From NCBI RefSeq assembly GCF_033958435.1, contig NC_134152.1:17966001-18030000 (forward strand): a DNA stretch of 64,000 nt, written 5' to 3'. This document shows positions 46,606-59,764 of this stretch, piece by piece. This DNA is from Carettochelys insculpta. Taxonomy: Eukaryota > Chordata > Testudines > Carettochelyidae. The notes under the pieces were generated by a model, which was given only the letters and a program-made list of their open reading frames with translations, did not search any database and was not told the DNA's origin. The first letter of the stretch is position 1, and each line of letters opens with the position of its first letter. The position numbers were made by a program, and so were the translations under genes.

Positions 46606-47312
46606 GTGAAAAAGCAGTCACCCACTAAGGACATTGCTTAACTGTGCATGTATCAGTGGTTTAAACAAGCATAACATATGTCAATTTCTGGTTAGTTCCT
46701 AAGATCCCCAATCAAAGAAAGCCTTAGAAATAACACATCATGATGAAAGCTCAGTTTGTAGAAACTGCCTAGCAGCTCTGGTAGTCACTTAATGAGGTCA
46801 TACAGCTTCTGATTTTACTGTTCTGCTGCTACTGTTTTCCTGTCCTATTTCAATTATGCATTAAAAAGTTAATAGAGAATATGAGAATACTGAGTGTTAG
46901 GTCTTGCAAAAAACAAAATAAAACAAAAAAGCATTCCAGGCTATTTATCAAGACTTCTTAATTTCATTTTGGGATCAAAAACTGGTAGTTTTAAATTAAA
47001 AAAAAAGATGTTTCATAACCACCAAATATTTTCAAGGTATACTATGCAATAGTATTAATAAAATACAGTAAAAGTGACAAATCATAAATGCAATGGAGCA
47101 TGCATTTTCTTATAACCAGCATTCAAACAAATATAGAATACATCATACAGATAATGACAACAATTGCTAACAATTTCCACTGAATGTCACTATGAACCTT
47201 CTGTACAATAAACTTGATCAACTTGGATATTTATTAAAAATGTTTATGGAGTATGCTTCAGTTTGTGTGTAGTTTTAAAATACTATATATAATGAAAGGA
47301 GAGAAGTCACTT
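46606..47312. other. Intron-type DNA, no recognised feature
   Basis: AT-rich DNA between the MITE and the Harbinger element. Confidence 0.5.
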
Positions 47313-47639
47313 TTAGGGCTTGTCTACACTACAGAGGTTTATCAACAAAACTTATGTCAACACACAAAAAAATCAAAACAGACAAAAACAAAGTCGCCAA
47401 AACCTGTTCACATTTGCTCCCTCTGCAGTCAGATCATGTCCATATTAGGGGTTATACCAGGTGTTGTGAGAACACATGGCATATTCTGGGACCTTGCATC
47501 CTGGGCCTGGGACATTCCATCAGACACTGCTTTGTGCTCCAGCCCTCCACTTGTTTCCCACTTTCTTTCATGCAATTCTTCCAACTGCCATTCTTTGCAT
47601 CTCCAGTGAGAATTGATGGATCCTGTACTTCTCTCCTCC

Positions 47640-48820
47640 ATTCCATTAATGTTATAAGGACAACATACTGGGCAGCACAGTTAATCTGGAAGTTACTGAT
47701 GGAGGAAGACTCACAGGCACCTGACAGCAACTTAGCAGCCCTTCTGGCATTCACAGAGCACCTGCATAAGATAGACCATCGTTTTTGGGCCAGAGAAACC
47801 AAAACTGATTGGTGGGATCACTTGGTTATGCAGGGACAGGACGAAGAGCAGTGGTTACAGAACTTTAGGATGTGTAAAGTGTCTTCGTGGAGCTGTGTGC
47901 TGCGCTAGCCCCCAACCTCCATACAAGAACACTAACTGCCCTCTCAGCAGCGAAGCCTGTGGCAATTACTGTCTGGAAGCTGGTGACTCCAGATTGCTAC
48001 GAATCAGCTGCTAATCAATTTGGAGCAAGGAAGTTTAGTGGTGGTAGTTTGTAGCTTTACTGCAAATGCGCAGGACAATAAATCACATCCTGCTATGGAG
48101 GACTGTGACTCTAGAAAATGTGCATGAACCAGTGGATGGCTTTGCAGAAATGGGTTTCTCTTAACTGCGGTGGAGTAAACAGATGGCACACACATTCCAA
48201 TTCTAGCACCAGGCTACCAAGTAACAGCGTACATCAACAGGAAGGGATATTTCTCCATGGTGTTACAGGTGCTTGTGGATCATTGTGGTCATTTCATAGA
48301 CCTCAACGAAGAGTGGTCTGGAAAAGGGTATGATATGTGAGTGCTGACCTGTACAGAGAGCTACAAATGGGACTTTCTTTCCAGACCACAAAATGACAGT
48401 GGGGAATATGCAAATGCCCATCGTGATCCTGGGAGACCTGGCTTACCCATTGCAGTCCTGGTTCATGAAACCTTACACAGGGCACCTGGACAGCAGTAAA
48501 GAGTGTTTCAGCAACAAGCTAAGCACGTTCCACACTGCAGTTGAACGCACCTTTGGCAGACTGAAAGCCTGGTGGAGCAGTCTGTAGACAGGCTAGATGT
48601 TGCTGAGAATAATACTCTTACAGACATGGCCACATGCTGCCATGATCACAATCTGTATGAATATAAGGGTGAAATGCCTGCACAGAGGTGGAGCACTGAG
48701 GCAGAGCGCTTGGCTGCAGAGTTGGAGCAGCTAAGCACTAGGGCTGTCAAAAGAGCCCAGAGGGCTGTTATTAATATCAGGGAGGCTCTGAGGAAGCACT
48801 CTGACACTGAGGGACACTAA
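47640..48820 (+). pseudogene. Harbinger DDE transposase remnant
   Basis: The N-terminal part (47649-47908) ends with the block FWARETKTDWWDHLV and DEEQWLQNFRMCKVS, typical of reptile Harbinger transposases. The catalytic region follows in broken frames. The first aspartate is in a DGTHIPIL block (about 48183-48206, reached after a 1-base shift). The second corresponds to the YDM codons near 48330. The glutamate lies in VERTFGRLKAWW (48541-48576), preceded by GDLAYPLQSWFMKPYTGHL (48432-48488). The tail at 48572-48820 (EAERLAAELEQL, REALRKHSD) matches the usual C-terminus. At least three frame changes and several stops make it inactive. Role: cut-and-paste transposition of its own and related elements. 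Confidence 0.82.
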
Positions 48821-49089
48821 CACGTATCTGTTTTGGAGTTGCTTCTCGAGTGCATCCCATGTAAAATATTGGGGTCACATGTGCATGCAAAAAAATGCTG
48901 AAAAAACATATCTGGGACCAAAGTGATTGTTCTGTGAATTTGTAGATCACAAAACAAAAACATTTAACCTTATAAAACTTTGTCTTTATTGATCAAGAGA
49001 AAGTACAGTGAAAAACATCAAAATAAAGATTTGCAGGTAAAGGAGGGGCTTGGAAGGTGAAGGGCTCACAGTTATGTGTCTCCATCTGA

Positions 49090-49205
49090 TGGAATGGCTT
49101 TTACCCATGAAAGCTTATGCACAAATAAATCTGTTAGTCTTTAAGGTGGCAATGGATTTCTCATTATTCTTGCAGACGCAGACTAACAGCTACTTCTCTG
49201 AGAAC
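49090..49205 (+). repeat. Interspersed repeat copy nested in the Harbinger element
   Basis: TTTTACCCATGAAAGCTTAT is followed by GCACAAATAAATCTGTTAG, then TCTTTAAGGTGGCAATGGA, a T-rich spacer and CAGACTAACAGCTACTTCTC. It belongs to the same family as 36827-36945. It lies inside the complete Harbinger element, so it was inserted after that element. Confidence 0.65.
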
Positions 49206-50165
49206 TGTGTGTAGGTCCAGCCATCATTGTCCAAGTTGTGAGAATGGATGGAATGCCGGGGAAATTGAGGAATCCCCCAAAATGAAAAGGCTTGCATGGG
49301 CATGGACGGGATTGCCTGACAAAGAATTCCACATGTACTGCAATGGAGGTCAACCCTGGATCTGCTCACTCTGCAGCATAATTAGAGAAAGACTTGAACA
49401 TCTCTGTGCCCCCAATTACTTTTATCATTCCTTCAGTTGTGTTCCTACCAAATACTTGATTCTCCCTTCTGTCCTGCCTTTTAGCTTCTCAGAACTCATT
49501 TTGTTCCCCTTTCTCTGGAGATGACTGCTGCAGCAACTGCCTGAACATATTTTCTTCCTGTATCTTGGCCCCCTTCTTATCTGTTGGAGACCATCAGCAC
49601 TGGTGCGTGGAGTGCACCTCAAGGTCCCTGCTGCAACGTACAACGCACAGAAGAATGACTGTTAAATTCAAGAACAGCGTTGAAACACTTTACTTATGAG
49701 CACTTTTTGCAATACACCAAACACTTTCTCATTGACCTTTGCCAGTTGCCTCTCTCTACAATGATGGTGAGTGCTGGGCTTGTGCGGTGTGTGCGCATAC
49801 AGACAAAATGAATTACAGTCTTTCCAGGGCCTTCAGTGCAGCTTCATGGGGAACTCCTAAAATTATCTCACAGTTTTCCACCAGTGATATGATTCTAGAA
49901 GACATCTCACTGCTGAGGTTAAGCATGGAAACCAGGGTACAACTACTGCATGTTTGTGACTTTTGCCCTGCACCATTTGCAGGTCACCTGTGTGCCATTT
50001 TGGTCACCGGAGAAGTGACTGCAGAATGGTATGGGACACTATCCTACACTGGCGGCAGGAACATAGCTGTACTGTCTTTGAATCTGCCGCAGGGGATTAA
50101 CACGTACCTCCAGGAAACTTTCCAGAAAATCTCTCTGGAGGATTCCATTCAAATCTCAATGGCCA

Positions 50166-50850
50166 TCAACACCCTATTTGGCCACACTGATTAGCTACAG
50201 AGGGCAATGTCCAGCTCAGGAACACAGCCTGCCTCCCACTGTTCAACAATCTACACCCAGCTCTGCACTCCACAGGCCACAGCCACTTACCCTGTGCCTC
50301 ATCTCCTGCTTTTTGTTCCCTAAAGAGCAGCTGCTGAGGCTGGCTATGAACCTCAGGAATGAAGAATAGTTCCTGGCTGCCTGTCCCACTGGGTGACTCT
50401 GCTGGGATCTCCACATCCATGTCTAACTCAATCTCTTCATCAAGAATTTCATCCAACTGGGTAGGTGCTTTTTTTGCTGCTTCCATGCCCTCCAAAGTGT
50501 CCACAAGTCTCCTGGCATAGAGGTGGGGTCACCACAGAGTATAGGGTCCAGCTCCTTACAGAAATGATAGTTCTTTCTTGCAACGCCAGAGTGACACTTT
50601 ACCTCCCTCATCTTATGGTATACCTGCTTCAGCTCCTTCATCTTTGCTCTGTGTTGTGGCGTGCCCTTACGATAGCACTTTTTGAATGAGCCTTGAGAAA
50701 TCTGCCCATGCATGTTCCATTGTCTATGGGCCAATCAAAGCTCGGAGTGAACAGATTCCTCTCCCATATACTGATTAGCTCCAACAACTCTGTATTGGTC
50801 AAAGAGGGAGAATGTTTGGTGTGATAGCCAGACATGGTCACCTAGGGAAG
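50166..50850 (-). pseudogene. Harbinger Myb/SANT-like DNA-binding protein remnant
   Basis: Three minus-strand frames make up the protein. 50638-50841 gives SPSLTNTELLELISIWERNL, the first helix of a trihelix/Myb-like domain. 50423-50734 gives KMKELKQVYHKMREVKCHSG, then ARKNYHFCKELDPILCGDP, the third helix and following conserved cysteine/aspartate block. 50166-50504 gives the acidic stretch DEILDEEIELDMDVEIP and SQELFFIPE. Harbinger elements need this partner protein for nuclear import and terminal-repeat binding of the transposase. Frame shifts near 50640 and 50430 disable it. Confidence 0.75.
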
Positions 50851-51238
50851 ATGCCATTAAATATCTCCATGCTGAGCCAGTGAGCAGGAAATGGAATTTA
50901 TAATTCCTGGGGTTTGCAAGAGAGAGGGGTGGCCTGTTGTTTACATGACTACAGGGGTTCAGAGTTCAAACCACTAACCAGAGCAGCAGATGGGGACTGT
51001 GGGATACTTCCTCGAGGCCAATAAAAGCAGTAAAAAGAGACATGGTGTCCACACTGAATGGCTGTTGACAATAAAGGGAGGGGGAAAGAAAAAAGTCTCT
51101 TGTGGGGTAGAAGTGTTTTGTAGCTGAAAGTGGGCATTTTTTTATGCAAAAATCACATTAGAGTGTTTATGGTGTCAGTGTTTTGTCACCAAAAGGCAGT
51201 TTTTAGTGAGATAACTTAGTAGGGTAGACAAGGTCTTA

Positions 51239-52229
51239 CTTACCCATATCTGAAAACTATCTACAACCAGCTTTTATCTTGCTTTAAAACTGCTGGTATG
51301 AAACAAAGGATGAATAAATCATTGAACTCCCAATTAATTGAGAACCAATTGTTCTATAAGCCTTATGTCAACCATCTACTACATAGGGTTAATTTTATCC
51401 TGAAAACTAGAGAATGTAGTTATTCTACGGTGCAACTTGTTTCATTATTTTGAGGTGTGCATGGGGGTAGCAAAATAGTGTAAAAATGTGTCTGAGAATT
51501 TATTTTTATTACTAGTTTTATCTCTTGAGTTAGAAGCAGCAATAACTTAGTAATTATTTCTAGAGAGATCGATACATAATTGCTAATTGGTAGCAAGAAC
51601 TTCCTTTTATTGTCAATTTGAAAATTCTCACTGGGGATATCAGTGTTAGTCATTATGGACCTATTTAATGATTTTGCTAACATTACCGAATAGGGATTTT
51701 TTTTAAAGAAGCATTTGTTAATAAGTTAACTGAAAAACTAAGCAAAACATCGCCATCCAATTTAAAGAAAGTTCACTGTCTTTGGCTCTCTTAGCAGAGA
51801 TTTTTTGTGTTTAGCATCTAATATCAATCCCGAGAATCTTGATCATGCACTAAACAACTTAAGATGCTCTGAACTGGAGATCGGGGGAGAGGGGAGGGAC
51901 CCATCTTATTTTGTGAAGTATGTGAAGTAATATTTAACTAGTTTCATAAATTTCAAAGACCAGAACAACATCATATATCATATTCTCACACAAACTCTGC
52001 ATATTATCAGAACACGTTTTGGGAAAGAGTGCTTTCATATTTAAAGGTGCTCATTTTAGTTTTTAAACTGCAATGACTTTTATGATGTTTTTCCAATAAA
52101 ATTCAGCAAAACTCCCAAAATTTCATTTCAACATGCAGTTTTTAGCAGGTAACAGCTCAGAGCACTTTGCTGGTATATATTTTATCTCCTGTACAAGTAC
52201 TGAATGATCTATCATTAAATTCTGCCATA
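51239..52229. other. Intron-type DNA, no recognised feature
   Basis: AT-rich sequence with no coding signal or known repeat. Confidence 0.5.
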
Positions 52230-52345
52230 GATCATAATAGTTATTGTTATTTATACTACCATAGCACCTTGTTACCTAACCATGGAGCAGCACTCCTCTG
52301 TGCTAGGCGCTGAACAACCACAGAACAAACAGAAGGTGAGTGAAC
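52230..52345 (+). repeat. Fragment of an ancient amniote SINE/LINE-like repeat
   Basis: The string TATTTATACTACCATAGCAC, followed by a GTGCTAGGCGCTGAACAACC block and CACAGAACAAACAGAAGG, matches a widely dispersed reptile repeat that I recall (ACCATAGCACCTA, then GTGCTAGGCGCTGTACAAA). Its class is not certain. Confidence 0.5.
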
Positions 52346-55300
52346 CAACAACTGAGAGCATGAAGATCAGTGCATGGGAGGAAAGGTTGTGATGGCGCTG
52401 AAGAAACAAACTGCACATTACGCATCACTCATCAGTGACTTCTCCAGATGTTTAAGAGGTGACATTAATCAACTCTGGTAAGAGATCTAGACAGATGGAC
52501 TGAAGAAGAAAATATGATACTAACACTGTGCTTAAGGCTATTTAGGTCATTCAAGTTGCATGGAAGCAAGGGAATAGGGAAATTCCTAGCTAGTTCTGCT
52601 TTTTTCATCCACAGAGAAAAGAGACCCTATAGTAATGTTTCCTGAACTATGGCCTCTGTTCACCAGATCACTAAAATACATGTTCATTTTTAAGCATATG
52701 TTCATGTGCTTTGTTAAATCAACTCCAAATGAATACCAGGATCATACTTATTTCCTCAACAAAATGAAGGGTTTTTTAATTAAAAAGAAATTCTGAGAGT
52801 TTTAAATGCAATTGTTACATAACTTAAAAAAAATAGGTTTTGGGCTAGTTTTTTTTGGATGGAAACCAGCAGATTCTGTAAATCTAAAAATAACTTTTTA
52901 CATCCTGTTTTGAAAACTTGGAGCAGTGCTCTATTCCTTTTCAAACCTCATCCCAACACTGATCCATAAATGTTATCTACTGCTATAACTTTAAAAATTG
53001 CTATCTACAGCATGTTAGTTATTGCATGGGGTGTGACAATTAAAATAAATATAGAAACTTTAAAAATACATTTGCACTATAAAAATACTGGCTATTTCCA
53101 GTACCCAGTACTGAAAAGCAGGTGTTTAAGTACCATCCTGAATCAGGACCATATAGCTGCTTTGTGCACATTTCCATGTTTAGAGTCTTTATGAAAACAC
53201 CTCAGGAGGACATGCAGAAGAAGGACAACCAACACACAAATGTATTCAAAGCAGCTGGTCACAGCCTGATTACCTTTAATGTTAAAAGGGAGACCAATTC
53301 CCCCTTTAAATATCAGGCAATTAACTGGGTCCATTGAGGAGCTGACTTTGAGCATACAACCAAGACAGGAGGGTTGGCATCCACTTCTATGTAATTAATG
53401 ATTCAACCAAATGCTACATCCCATCTCTGTCTTTCTAGGAAGAGGAGTTAAATCTTCAGATTTACCATCTCTTTTTAATGCACAGCTAACAGGGTCCACC
53501 TGTCCACCACTCCTGGGTCCTGTGCTTAGATTTACTGCCTCGCCTGTCTCTTTGGAGCCTCTTATTGACACAAGCTGGAAGTTATGCTTTTACTTATTGA
53601 TATTATTATCCCTTACTTATTTTTAAAATAACATACAATGCCCCAAATCTTTATTGTCCCCACTTGCCAGCCCTCCAGGACGTGGGGAAATGAAAAATAA
53701 CACTGCACAACTGAACATGTTCCTTCCTGCAACCAAAGCTTGAGAAAGTTAGACACAGCTGGCCTAGAAACCCAGCTCTGACAGCTACACCACCTATGGC
53801 ACCGTCCTGAGCAGGAAGATTGGCTGCTGTATGCTCAAGCATGCTTAAACAGAAGGAAATTGGCTACGGTTTGGAAAAGGGAGGGTTTTTGCAGCCAATC
53901 TCTATTTCTCATTTCTGATTCGGCCCTTGAGTGGGTGGAGCTACATTCGCTTCACCCTAGTCCCACTGGACACACAATCCTCCCAGGTTATGTGATAAGT
54001 GCAGAGGAAAGGAGGGAGAAATCAAAGAAAACCCTCAACCACTAACTGGAATGTTGAGGTTGGCCCTTCCCTACTCTCTCTTCAAAAGTCTCTCTTCCCA
54101 CACTAAAACAGGAAGGCACAGTAGATGGAATCATGGAACTCTATTGAATACTAAGAATTCAGAGAGGGATTTAAAACACCTAGCACACAGCTGGCACTAA
54201 TTCACACTAATTAATAATAGTTACTCCTCATGGCTATTGGCTACTTTTAAATAAAACAATTGTGATTTTAAATAGCTTTGCTAGCCCAATGGCAAAAGAC
54301 TGACATTCCTGATTACCTGCCTGCAAAATTTCAGTTTACCAAGGAAAACTGTTTTTGATTGTACAAGTATCAAAATGCCTTTGGGGATAATATTTTATTC
54401 CCATTTCTTGAAAATGAAGCTAATTTCACACAAAATATTTTATGAAACACTCTCTTTGGCTGAGATCATGTGCCAAGTTTCTGCCCACAGTGTTAAGTGT
54501 TAATGCCAAATTATAACCCAGTAAATAAAGATGTATAACAGAAATCTTAACAGATTCCCAGCTACATTGGAATTAGTATACAATATTACACTGAAATTTA
54601 GAGTCTGGCACACCATAATATTTTATGTTAGCCTATTTTGCAATTCTCATTATAGGAATTGTAGTTCCAATTTGCAGTCTTAGCTGTTTCAGACCAACAT
54701 TGGCCTTTAATATACACTGTTATTGCCTAACAGATGGTTAACACTCATATTCAGTGACTATTAATGGGACAGCTCACTTAAAATGTTCCAAATATTTTTC
54801 ACAGACTATTTGAAGCAGTACAATTGTCACCATTATCAGGGATGATTAATGTCTATATAAAATACTTGTATATTACAGATCTGACACTGCTGTCATCAAC
54901 AAAAAATGTACCAATTTTGTTGTCTAAAAGAACTGTTTAGCATTTAACCTCTTTTATTGTTAATGCTGATAGAATAACTCACTAGGTGCCTAATTCAAGT
55001 CCAGTTAAAGTCAGCAGAAAACTGCTGTTGACTTAACAGGAAAGCATCAGGTTCTAGAATACCAGGTAATGCGTACTCCTACGTATATAGCTGGCAGCTT
55101 TTTTAGCAAAGAATAATATGTCAATTCAATGAGAAAAGAAAAATCAGACATTTTTATTTTTGCCTTGACATTCTGTAAAGAGTCAACTTCTTTGTCAGTC
55201 TTAAACCAAAATGCCCATTATGTGTATGTTTGTAGTGCCAATGCATTAGCCTAACATTGGGTTGGCAGTCAAAAGACCTTGTGGGAACAGATTAAATTTC

Positions 55301-56046
55301 AGATTGCTGAGCCAGCTTCAAACTGCTTTGCACTGAACGATTAATTAGACAATATCTATTTCAACAAAAATAACAAGGAAGGTGGTAATACATATACTAA
55401 AAATCATGGACATTATTTAGGGTCAAAATACCTGCACTATTCTCATGTGTCAAGACAGAACCCAATCACAATAAAAAGTCAGTATCCGCATACACTGTTC
55501 CTCTCACACTAAGAATTAATATGCAAAGAGCATTCCAGTATATCACAATCATTTCTACTTTAGATGCTTTAAATGCTTTCATGTATTAGTATTTCTGAGG
55601 TTTTATTTTCTTGATACAAATTGTAAACAATAAAAATAAAATGGTGCATATTCTGCTGGCTTGGTAATTTTTTTTATCTTAAGGCAAGTGAGCAGTATAG
55701 CATATGCAGCACATTCTTATTGGAATGAATGATTTGGTTCACTGTGTTCATTAGGACTAAATCTGGCCAGTCATAGAAATAGCTCTTGCAGTTAGGATGA
55801 AAAGATTATTGGCAGACACAAGCAGGAGTGTCCTGTGCAAAAGCAATCCTCCCAGCACAGGGACCCCTCACTATCAGGTTTTCATACTTTGCCACTCCTA
55901 TCAGCAAGCACACCCTGGATCAGTGGTCTGGCAGTACTTGTTGCTATCAGCAGCATGCTATCTAGCAAGATGCAAGCAGTTAAATCTCCCCCTCTTCTAG
56001 AAAATCACAGTGTTTTCCATGGCCCACATGCTATTATATATTATGC
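52346..56046. other. Intron-type DNA, no recognised feature
   Basis: About 3.7 kb of mostly AT-rich DNA. A somewhat richer stretch at 53400-54060 has short frames without conserved motifs. No exon was identified. Confidence 0.45.
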
Positions 56047-56695
56047 CAGTGGTGTTCAACCACAGGCACACTGTTGTACCATGAGAAACATCCAAGCATG
56101 CCATGAAATTCTGTCAAATTCACCTCGCTGTGGCTCTTTGCAGAGCCACCAACCAGGTGGGCGTTGGGGGGGGAAGGTGGTACTGACGATCCCATGCCAG
56201 CTGGGGCTCAAGCAGCAAGGCTGACCTCCCCAGGACCCTGTTTGTGCTGGGAGGCAGCTGAAATGCTGCTTAGTGGCCTGAAGGAGCTGATGGGGAGCCC
56301 TCCTCCACTCCCTGCTGTGCCAAAGGGGAGGGAGCCTGCTGGAGCTGGGACATAGTTTAAATGCCACATTCTGGCTCCAACAGGCTGGCAGGCAGGGAAG
56401 CTGTTTTCAGGGGTTACTCATTTACTCAATATCCCTAGCATGGTGCTGAGCAGATTTTGAAAACAGGTCTTTGTTCTCTCTCTAAGATGGTGTATTCTGG
56501 GTTGGATTTGAAACATTAATGTATTTTATCCTTGTTTAGCTTATTGTATGTGCTATTATGTTGCAAACTTCTCTAGTAAGACTGTAACCACAGTAAATGT
56601 AAGTAAATGTGATCTTTAAGAACAATTAATTCAGCTGAAAAAGTGGGTGTGCTGTGGAATTGTTTGAATCATTGAAATGTGCTATGTCACTATGC
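56047..56695. mobile_element. hAT MITE, relative of 6110-6809
   Basis: The left end CAGTGGTGTTCAACCACAGG and the shared blocks GCTGTGGCTCTTTGCAGAGC, GGAGGCAGCTGAAATGCTGC, TTTAAATGCCACATTCTGGC and TGTAACCACAGTAAATGTAA align it with the element at 6110-6809. The right terminus is decayed and no target duplication is evident. It lacks the second GTGGCTCTTTGCAGA box. Confidence 0.7.
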
Positions 56696-57578
56696 TGCCT
56701 GGTTGCATGCTAGACAATGGGAAGGAGAAAGGAGGCAGGGAAGATCTCTATACCTCACCAGTGGAGCAGTGCAGAAAAGCAAACCTTAGAAAGGATCTCA
56801 TAAAATATCATATTTGTTTTTAGTATTTCATTTCTGCTGCCCTGGCCTTTCTCTAATGTTTGGAAATAATAAGGAAACAAGATAAAATACATGGAAAGAA
56901 CTTGGCCTCTCAGACTGAGCACTCGATATAAATTTCCACAGACAGAGGTATGTTCAGTTGCCAAGACAGGAAAGAGGTTAATGAACTAGAGTTTGCCATC
57001 ATGTAAGAAATGCAACATGCACTTTTCCTACAAACACTGATGGATGAAGGAACAACAGACTGATAAAAGGCCCTTATATCTGGACTTTACAAAAAAAATG
57101 AGTTAATACAATTTTAAGTACAGTGTGAATATACAATAATTCAGGAAATGTCTGTAGATGTTATCTGAGAAACTGCCCTACCACAAATGGTGCTATGTAC
57201 TCTCATCTCTCTTTACCAGTAGTCAGCAACTCAAGTCAGAGTAATTCTAATTTAATGATTTCTTTGAGTATCCTGAGGGGGATGTTATTGCCCCGTTTCT
57301 CAAAGTCATTAGTGTTGCATTTCTGACATCAGAGTGCAGAGTGCTAGCACAGGTCATGGTCTTGTTGGGTCCTTTCTAGCAGAGTAAAAATCAGAGACAT
57401 GAAATCAGTGCATATTGTCTAAGTATGATCGCCTTGATGTGCACTGGTTCACAAATCCTGAAATGATAGCCAAGTAGAAGGAAGTACAACCCCTTCTTTC
57501 AAGAAATTCAGCCCACTACCAGTGCATAAATCTTAAGGAGTAACTCTGCCTTAAGAACTGGATCTACTCAAAGAACTA
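56696..57578. other. Intron-type DNA, no recognised feature
   Basis: AT-rich sequence with no recognised content. Confidence 0.5.
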
Positions 57579-58005
57579 AGCTGTGTTTACACCAGCAAGT
57601 TCTTTCAAAAGGTTTTTCAAAAGTAGGGGGCTCTTCCAAAATATCCCATGGAGCATCTGCACACAAAAAGTGTTCTTTCAACGGTAAACCAAAAAAACGT
57701 GGTGCTCATTTCAAAATCACTCTTCCTTTCCCATTTCAAGAAAAGCGCCCCTTTTGAAAGCTTCTTTCAAAAGAATACACGTGTAGATGCCCCACAGGCC
57801 CTTTTTTCGACACCACAGTCCTCCTGGGGCCTGATTTTTCAATCCCTGGCCTGTTCTTTTGAAAGAGGAGAGGCTGTGTGGACTCTCTCTTTCAAAAGAG
57901 CAGATCACTCTTTTGAGTTGCTTTTTTGTGTGTGGATGTCCTCTTTCAAAAGAAGTTCTTCTGGAAGGGCCTTTTTTGGAAAGATCTCTGTATGTAGACC
58001 TGTAG
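57579..58005. mobile_element. TIR element, TTTCAAAAG-rich Harbinger-like MITE
   Basis: The left end AGCTGTGTTTACACCAGC and a right end around TCTGTATGTAGACCTG resemble the shared terminal motif. The body is full of TCTTTCAAAAG and CTTTTGAAAG words, giving an internal inverted arrangement (for example 57740-57775 against 57855-57905). The left end of the Harbinger element at 62452 has the same style (GCGCTCTTTCGAAAGGG). Right boundary approximate. Confidence 0.6.
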
Positions 58006-59760
58006 ACCTGTAGAAAATTCTCCTGCTGCTCCTACAGCTCCTTCTCCAGAACCATGCACAAAAGCAAGCCACCAGCAACACAGCATGTCTTCCCAAGAGA
58101 CTCAATTGATCACATTAAGAAAAATAACCTAGAAGAATATCTGAAGCAGCACCACCTGAGGTCAGCTGTCAAAACATAACAACACTAAACTCACAGTAAC
58201 ACGCAGCTCCTCAACTTGTTTAAGAAATTATGAGTAAATGTATGAATACATCATTTTAAGAGCTGTCCAGTAGCCTGATGAATCCATTTTAAATGAAAGA
58301 ATGAAATACAAGTAAACAATAATCCCTACAGCAAGAAACCAGAAATGACAATTCTCTATCATTTGCTATTGTCGCACAAACTACTGGAGAGAATTGTAGC
58401 CTTTAGAGATCGCCTGTTTCTGATCTTTTCCCCCTTCTCTTATTGTGATGACTTGGGGGATTCAACTAGTGCTCTCTTTTTCAGCCCAGTTTAATTAAAG
58501 ATCAGAAATGTTGTAAGAAAGACTACTAAGTTACCAGAAAGGTTCAAAAAGTTTGAAAAATATTTTATCCAGTAGTCTAAATTAGAGCAGTAACCGACAA
58601 TACAATAGTTGTATTGTCTGCCCACAAATGCTGCAGTATTTTTTTTTCTCTCTCTCTTTCTCAGGAAGTCTGAAAATCTCCTAAAAGTCTATTTAAAAAA
58701 AAGGGTTGAAATGTCACAAAAGGATCACGTGTAATTCTGAAATCTGCCCCCAATGTGTTAGCCCCTTAAAAATAAGCAGTATCCACACAATCAGCAAGGA
58801 ACAAAAATCATTCGTAGGAGTCTCCTGGAAGCAGCAACAGCATCGTCTGTCAGGATTCAATACATTGATTCCTTTATCTACTGAAGATAAACTTCAAATG
58901 GAACTTCTTTGCTGATAATTTGCGTTATATTTTGTGTGTGAGAGTGTCTAGTAATCCAAGATGAGGATGACCTCTGAAATTTAGCTACAGAGAGCCACAG
59001 AACTGAGAGTGGCTTGCTACACTGAGCCAGATAATGGTTGTTGTAGCCTTTTTTAGGCTAAACCTCTCCTTTGACATGTTTCAAGGAGCTATACTCTTTG
59101 GGGAATTATCTTTATAAAGTAAAAAGCAGAGGAGTGATGGATATTCTTCTGCAGTGCATACTAACTATACAGAATGTGCTTTAGGATAATTTAGTATGTT
59201 TGACATATGATCCACTAGTCATTAAGTTCCCTTGGGTTTGTTTGAGTTCCTTAAAAAAAAAGGTTTTTTTTGGAGGATATTGACATAGCCATATGCAGGA
59301 TGCAAGTTCTCTCCTTCTGGGTTAAGCATCTTCAAACTTCTCCCCTTCTCTGAAATTATTCAAGGAAGATTTGCTTACTCTTACCTCTTTTCTCTTTATG
59401 TCACTACCAAAATCCATTCCTCTTGCTAAAACCTTTGCCATTTTTGATCCTTTCTCACCTCGACTAGTGTAAACTATTTTTTATTCTGGCCTGTCTCCAG
59501 GAACTTTCCTCGTTCAGTCTACTGAAGTCCTATTGATAAAGTTATCTTACTTTCCTGCTACTGACCATTTCACCACAATTTTGACTCTCTCCTCCCATTA
59601 TTGTTTCCCTGTCTTTTACAGCATTATATTAAAATACCTAACCCTTTCCCTTCAAGGCAATATATAATCCCCTCTGTAGTTTATCCATTTGGAATGTGAC
59701 ATTCTATACAGATAAAACATTATCTATATGATAGAAGAGACTAGCATTTAGGAATGCATC
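58006..59760. other. Intron-type DNA, no recognised feature
   Basis: AT-rich DNA with CT-rich patches at 58645-58665. No recognised gene, RNA or repeat. Confidence 0.5.
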
Positions 59761-59764
59761 CTTG

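Larger units (their letters stand above)
47316..51235. mobile_element. PIF/Harbinger DNA transposon, complete ends, TTA duplication
   Basis: The 3920-bp element begins GGGCTTGTCTACACTAC, and the complement of its end is GACCTTGTCTACCCTAC. It is flanked by TTA (47313-47315 and 51236-51238), the target preference of PIF/Harbinger. It contains the two genes expected of an autonomous Harbinger in opposite orientation: a DDE transposase (plus strand, 47640-48820) and a Myb/SANT-like DNA-binding protein (minus strand, 50166-50850). Both are decayed. A retroposed repeat (49090-49205) has inserted between them. Confidence 0.88.
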
